The notes under the pieces: model-generated
What the model saw: only the letters and a program-made list of their open reading frames with translations
What the model was told of the DNA's origin: nothing
Databases searched by the model: none
Shown here: positions 58,777 to 64,000 of the stretch, piece after piece
Numbering within the stretch: position 1 is the stretch's first letter
Layout of the letters: each line of letters opens with the position of its first letter
Position numbers and translations under genes: made by a program
Assembly: GCA_033002965.1 (NCBI GenBank)
Contig: JAURVB010000725.1
Coordinates: 124,001-188,000 of the forward strand
Direction: 5' to 3'
Source: Piper betle
Lineage: Eukaryota; Streptophyta; Magnoliopsida; Piperales; Piperaceae
Length of the DNA stretch: 64,000 nucleotides

Positions 58777-60977
58777 TTAAGCGACATTACCGTGATACAA
58801 TTGCAGGGCAAGTGCGTTTATCATGCCCAACTCCCCATTGATTACAACCATGCATAGCCTATCTTTTCCCAAATGGTCCACTGCAAGTTCTTTACTACTC
58901 TTCCATCTTTTACCACTTCCTTTTGTCTTTGATTGTGCAAGTTGATGGACTTGTATTCTATGATGTAGTTGTATTCCATGATGCCAATCATCTACCACAT
59001 CTTCTACCAATTTTTCTATCTCAACAATTTTTGCTTGGCGAGTTCAAACTTTTCAGATGACGAATATGCCTTTTTGGCCCATCGATTAAATATACAGTGT
59101 AATTCTCCCCAATTTGAGAATAACATTTTGTGACAATCACCATGAAGTTCCACTCCCTCACCATCAAAAACAACGTCCTTTGCTATGTCAATTGTCCATC
59201 TCTTCATGATATACATTTCAGGAAAAATATCCCCCTCATTCAATCTAAGTACACAGAGCAAATGTCTACATGAAAAACCTTCACTTATTAAAAGTTGACA
59301 ACTACGTGTGCATCTCCTATTAGCTCCTTTGTAAGTAACACGTGCAATCAAGTCTTTATTATTTCTACAACCAAGTCTTTATTAGTTGTACAACATATTA
59401 CATCATACTGTTCAACATCCTCCCCATCTAATTTCTTATGAGATGAGCAACAAACCATACTATATTGTAGTTCTTCTTGAAACTTATAAAACACTTTTCG
59501 AGTATAAACCTTTGCCATCATACATTCTATATTGAATGGGGACCAATTTAGGGCTTTCATATGAATTTTCATATGCTTCTTTTGCCTCGTTCAATCTCTG
59601 TCTTTTGATAGCTCTCTCATATCTATGTATAAACTCAATGAGGCTATTTTTTTTCACATACCTTGAGTAAAATGAGTTTTGAGATTCACTTCGTTGTAAA
59701 CTCCTCAGACCAGCTAAAAATATGCTTTTACTATAAACAAACACCCAAGCATGACGAACTACATATATGGATTTCAACCACTCATTTTCCTCCATGCAAT
59801 TGTCTTTCATTAGTTCACTCCATTGTGATTCAAAGACTTCTTCGTTTTCCTCACCATAAATTAAACTATGGAATGACTCATAAAACTCCTTCCTGTGAGC
59901 AATTACACCTAATTTTTCAGTCTCCTTCTTAAGGATATGCCAAATGCAAAGACGATGATATGTTGAAAGAAATATTAATTTAATTACTTTATCCATTGCA
60001 GGATCTTGGTCAGTAACAATTGCCCTGGGATGCCTTCCATCCATGCATTTTAAAAATATTTCAAAAACCCACACAAACGATTCTGTCTTCTCATTACACA
60101 AAAATGCACATCCAAATGTAATTGTTTGCCTGTGATGGTTTACGCCTGTGAATGGGGCAAAAACAAGTGCATATTTATTTGTATTATATGTTGTATAAAA
60201 AATGATCACATCTGAGTAAAGCTGATAATTTTTTCTTGCAATTCCATCCGCCCAAAAATAATGCTTTAATCTACCCTCATCATTTACTTCATAGCAATAA
60301 AAAAAGGAGTCATTCATCTCTTTCATTTCCTTAAAATGTTCTATCAATAATTAGGCATCAATTTTCTTTATCTTTTTTATATTTTGTCTGCACATTTCTA
60401 ATATCTTTCTCTATACAACCAATATTTTCTGCCCCACCTGCTTCAATTTCTAGCACAGACATTAGTTGAAAAGTTTTTATGTTAGCCTCTCCGAATTGGT
60501 CAATCAAATTTCGGTGCACACTCGTAACATGCGTATGTGACCTTAGAAATTGAATTTGTGATGGTGTAAGGAGTGCATGACTATGTCCTTCTCCGAAATA
60601 CATGGCATTCCATGTACTCTCTTTATTCTTAGTTACCCTGATGCTTGCTTGACAACCTTCTCTTATTATAGGATGGTTTTTTTCCCTTTGTCAGGTATTT
60701 CTCTTTTTCGCTCATCATCTCTAAAATGTCCTTCTTTAGAACACACGAAGACTTGTGACCATAACTCTTTTGTTCTCTTATGATAATTTGTACTATGTTT
60801 ATGTATACCAAAACCGGTTATTTTTGAATAACTACTGTATAAGTCGAGTGCATCATCCAAACAATCAAATTGCATTCCAACCTTCGGTTTGAACTCATCT
60901 TCTACAATATAATAAATTGTTGTAATATGTTGGCCTATTTCTTTTTCCTCGTATGCTTTATTTTGAAGCTTGTCCAT
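58777..60977 (-). pseudogene. FAR1/FRS-type MULE transposase-derived pseudogene
   Basis: Read leftwards: FAR1 DNA-binding part (60977-60666: MQFDCLDDALDLYSSYSK, FGIHKHSTNYHKR, WSQVFVCSKEG), continuing REGCQASIRV...STWNAMYFGEGHSH (about 60690-60595), and a linker with QIQFLRSHTHVTS. The MULE transposase core (60347-59484) shows FFYCYEVNDEGRL, FWADG, FAPFTGVNHHRQTI, TDQDPAM and HRLCIWHI; a SWIM-type zinc finger follows (about 59320-59260: RCTRSCQLL...GFSCRHLL) with YIMKRWT. The catalytic Asp positions look retained, but frames change near 60675 (run of seven A), near 60365, and between the core and the SWIM domain, and a TAA lies just before LLIEHF at about 60349. FRS proteins are either domesticated regulators (FHY3/FAR1) or Jittery-like transposases; the breaks and transposon surroundings favour a dead transposase. 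No terminal inverted repeats identified. Confidence 0.85.
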
Positions 60978-62212
60978 TCTTTAAAAAATATAAAATTTAT
61001 AAAAACTAAGAATATTTTCAATTAAAATAGATGTAGTAAACATGTTTTAGTTAAGCCAAAGTATTTTTAAAGGCTTAACTCTAACCTGATTCTCGTATTC
61101 TAAAAGATATAATTCTGGCGACCTCGACTCCCTGTGACATGAAAATATAAATTTTACGTTAAATATAAATATATGCCACGGAAGCCCATTAAAAAAATTA
61201 AATTTAACATTAAAAACTAGCACACTCACGCATGACCGAGTTAATTTTTTAATGACTCGAGTCGGGACCACGGCGGTGGGTGATTGCGGGTGCCACGACT
61301 GAGGTTGTCGCAGGTGCGAAAAGGGGGGCCACATGCTAATGGGGGCGCAGGGCGGCGGGGCGGGGCAAGGGGCAGTGGGGGGCAACAAGTGTGGGAAGGG
61401 CAGGGGGGGCAGGGTGCCTAGTGTGGTGAGGGCAGGGCGAGAGACGGCGACAGGGGCAGGGGTAGGGCGACAGGTGTGGGGAGGCAAGGGAGGGGGGTGG
61501 TAAGGGGCGGGAGATTGCGAGAGGCGGGGCAAGGCTGGGGGCGGCGAGGGGGGGGGGCAAGGGGCCTAGGCCGGCAGGGGCGGGGGTAGGGCAAGGGGCG
61601 CCCGCAGCAACGAGGGTGGGGAGGGAAAGGAGGTGGGGCAGGGGCGGGAGAAGCCGGGGACGACGGGTGGGGCTGGGGTAGGGGGCGACAGGTCAGGAAG
61701 GGGTCGGTAGCCGGGGGCCAAGATTCGGCAAACGGGGTTTGCGGGAGTGAGGCGAACAAGGGTGGGGATGGGCGAGAGGGAGTGACGGGGGCGGAGACGC
61801 GAGAAGGCAGGGCGACAAGCACGGGAAGGCAGGAGACGCGAGAAGGCGAGGGCGGGAAATGGGCGAGGTCGACGACGGCGTGGGGGGGGGGGTGGTCGAG
61901 GTGTATTATATATATATATCATGTGAAAAATAAAAGTTTATTACTTGGGGATTTACAAGAACTTGAAAATTAACAAACGGTTTATTTAATAATAAAATTG
62001 TACCAGTAGTAATACAAACAAGAGATCAATCGTTATCCATTATTCTTCACTACATATAAAAAGCACTACAACTCAAAACAATTGAATGAGGTGTTTTTGA
62101 TACCCAGATGACTACTCTCGAATCCACTTCTTCTAAAATGAACTGCCAATGAACAAATAAAAAACTCACTTTTTCTCATGTCATCTAGTAAATAAACCTT
62201 ACCATTAAATTA
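60978..62212. other. Intergenic with GC-rich transposon island (about 61250-61905)
   Basis: The island begins right after ATGACTCGAGTCGGGACC (61252-61269) and runs as G-rich DNA to a TATATATATATA tract near 61907-61919, the same association as the other islands. The proline/alanine frames on the minus strand (61047-61922) are artefacts of C-rich sequence. 61920-62212 is the 3' flank of P5CS. Confidence 0.6.
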
Positions 62213-63902
62213 TTATTTTAAAGGAAGCTCTTTGTGTGTGTAAACAACTCCCCTATCACTGTCTACCACTTGTCCTGTTCCTCTAATAATCCTGTATAAC
62301 AACAAACAAAATCTGTAAGAATAAACAGACGAGACTAAATTCCATCAGCTTCACCTTCTAGGCCAAACTTTATGTAAAGATCGTAAGAATCTTAACACTT
62401 CAAATTCATCTGGGGGAGCCAAGAAACAAGAAAAATGTCTGGGAAGCTGTCTAATGAAGATCACGAGGCAATCGACGTACCCAGTCCAAATTTGGAGTAG
62501 AATGGTTTTTTAATTATTATATATATGACCATTTTTCTTTCGTTCTTAAAATTTTGACATCATAAATGCAAGTTGTGCACATACCATCGAGTAGTCAATA
62601 GACCTTCAACCCCCACAGGACCTCGGGCATGAATCCGACTTGTACTTATACCAACCTGTGACAAATTCAAGAGAACTTACCATCAGAATGCTGGCATCTT
62701 CAACATTATGACAACAAAAAAGCAAACGAGTTTCTCCAATTTACCTCCGCTCCTAGTCCAAACCGAGCACCATCACAAAATCGTGTGCTTGCATTGTGGA
62801 AAATAGCAGCACTGACACAATAACCATAGATAAAATAAGTTAGTTGATGGCTCAGGGAAACTACAAATTGAAGCAACACCTTAAAGCACCATAAATGTTA
62901 CCCACAACAAGAGTTAGAATGAAGAACACAGAGTTCGAATGTAGTTAGAATAGAGTTATATCCCCACCCTGTCAACGGTACCTCTTTTCATGAAAAATGG
63001 GGGGGGCGGGGAATTATGGAGAATTGAAACTGACTCCAAGCATTCACAATGCACATCAAAAACTGTATAAAAAAGGGCAACCTGGTGCACAGAACTCCCG
63101 CAAGCACAGCGAATACCTTAGAGAGTCCATAACCTTGCCCTGCATTTTGCAAGAGGCCTTGTACATGGAGGCAACACACAACATTTCTTAAATAATAAAA
63201 AGAAAAAAACTGCCCCACCTGTCAACTTGGCGAAGAAATATCTCTGCAACTTGAATGTCTTCAGCAACAATGCAATCCGTGTGCCCGCTGATAGATATAA
63301 ATCAGGGGAAAGTTAGTGCCGTTAAAACATGGAATCAGAAAAAGTATGCAGCTGACAAAGTGAAAAACTGAATGCATAGAAGATGGCATAAATAACAAAA
63401 ATACCTTCCATGAAGATGTATATGATCAATTGCTGCCTGAACACCATCCACAATTTCAATTGTGCATGCCATTGAATTATATTCATGATGAAGTGATGTG
63501 GCAGCTGGAATATCTAATGCAGCACTGGCTCTGGGCCCACCATATAGAGTTACACCTGTGTGACAAAATGCCATTAAACTCTTACCAGAATTTACTCGAT
63601 TCTAAGAGATAAAACTAACCTTCACTTTCAAGCTCCACAACGAGGTCATTAAGGTCACCACTGTTCACCAGATCCTCATGTACGAGAAGTGTCTCCTGTT
63701 GAGAGATCAATCATATGATTCATATCGTATTATCCAAAATATACATCATTTGCACACAAAAGATTTGAGCACATCAAGAAGAGCTGACAAAGAGTTACCA
63801 CGGCATTACATGCAGCAGGGTAGTCTATTTTGGCATCCAACACTACGCGCTTAACCATTTCCATACCGGCTGACTTGTCAATATATACATGACAGATTCC
63901 AT
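62213..63902 (-). CDS. P5CS: Delta-1-pyrroline-5-carboxylate synthase (P5CS), C-terminal seven exons
   Basis: P5CS is the bifunctional first enzyme of proline synthesis from glutamate: N-terminal gamma-glutamyl kinase, C-terminal glutamyl phosphate reductase. Only the reductase C-terminus is in the window; the gene continues off the right edge. Exons (minus): 63902-63799, 63695-63620, 63555-63405, 63287-63219, 62811-62745, 62655-62585, 62291-62213, all GT-AG, with the phases fitting throughout; 205 codons including the TAA stop. Diagnostic segments: [112 protein letters not shown] stand-alone ProA-type reductase would match equally well over this part, but the exon structure and C-terminus are those of plant P5CS. 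No frame damage, which makes it a useful control for sequence quality. Confidence 0.93.
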
Positions 63903-64000
63903 CTAGAAAAAGGTAAACCATGCAAATTGAATAATTAGCAAAAGAAAAACGTGTAGGGGGCAAAAGAAATATAGAGAATGACTAGTATGAAGGTCCTCGA

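Noticed and set aside
61047..61922. Proline-rich minus-strand frames
   Set aside because: C-rich low-complexity island next to a GACTCGAGTC motif; no domain.
62213..63902. Bacterial-type ProA or recent gene transfer
   Set aside because: Seven exons with plant introns and the plant P5CS C-terminus; nothing suggests transfer.

Overview
This is plant nuclear DNA. It is AT-rich, with split genes that have GT-AG introns, plant-specific families (SUPERMAN-type QALGGH zinc fingers with an EAR motif, a DUF604 fringe-like glycosyltransferase, pectin-type PL4 lyases, an AKR4C-type reductase, P5CS) and many plant transposons. The GC-rich, intron-poor DUF604 gene beside AT-rich genes hints at a monocot, but that is weak evidence and I cannot name a species.

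Layout. 1-1857 (-): DUF604 glycosyltransferase-like gene running off the left edge, with three reading-frame breaks. 8086-8625 and 12900-13751 (-): two intronless one-finger C2H2 repressor-type genes. 14.2-23.1 kb: a transposon nest. In it, one 2.8 kb TG...TA element sits inside a 2.7 kb TG...CA element of the same family, each with its own perfect 5-bp target duplication. 26098-26454 (-): small plant-specific unknown protein. 28514-29029 (-): DPH4-like J-protein. 30774-36348 (-): 15-exon PL4 rhamnogalacturonate lyase. 39876-46808 (-): a tandem copy of it, clearly dead. 47.5-48.5 kb: TRIM-like element and a MITE-like copy. 50227-53286 (+): seven-exon aldo-keto reductase. 54.0-58.4 kb: GC-rich transposon islands, an inverted pair, a GACTCGAGTC/TTTTATTACGAAAT array and hairpin-ended elements next to TA microsatellites. 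58777-60977 (-): decayed FAR1/MULE transposase. 62213-63902 (-): last seven exons of P5CS, intact.

The genes do not form one pathway; this is an ordinary plant gene neighbourhood diluted by transposons. Diphthamide synthesis (DPH4), proline synthesis (P5CS), pectin breakdown (PL4 lyases), carbonyl detoxification (AKR) and transcriptional repression (zinc fingers) are separate functions.

Two themes recur. First, three otherwise well-preserved genes (DUF604, PL4 copy 1, AKR) lose frame, most at or near short homopolymers. The visible P5CS exons, DPH4 and both zinc-finger genes are fully open. The breaks may be assembly indels or real mutations, and this must be settled before calling pseudogenes. 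Second, the GC-rich islands (about 17.6, 19.5, 49.5, 54.8, 56.8 and 61.3 kb) mostly follow the same GACTCGAGTC/TTTTTATTACGAAATTGCC motif, so the long proline/arginine-rich frames in them are transposon sequence, not genes. I saw no convincing new gene system; the transposon structures are the most novel material. I recognised no tRNA, rRNA or other RNA gene.
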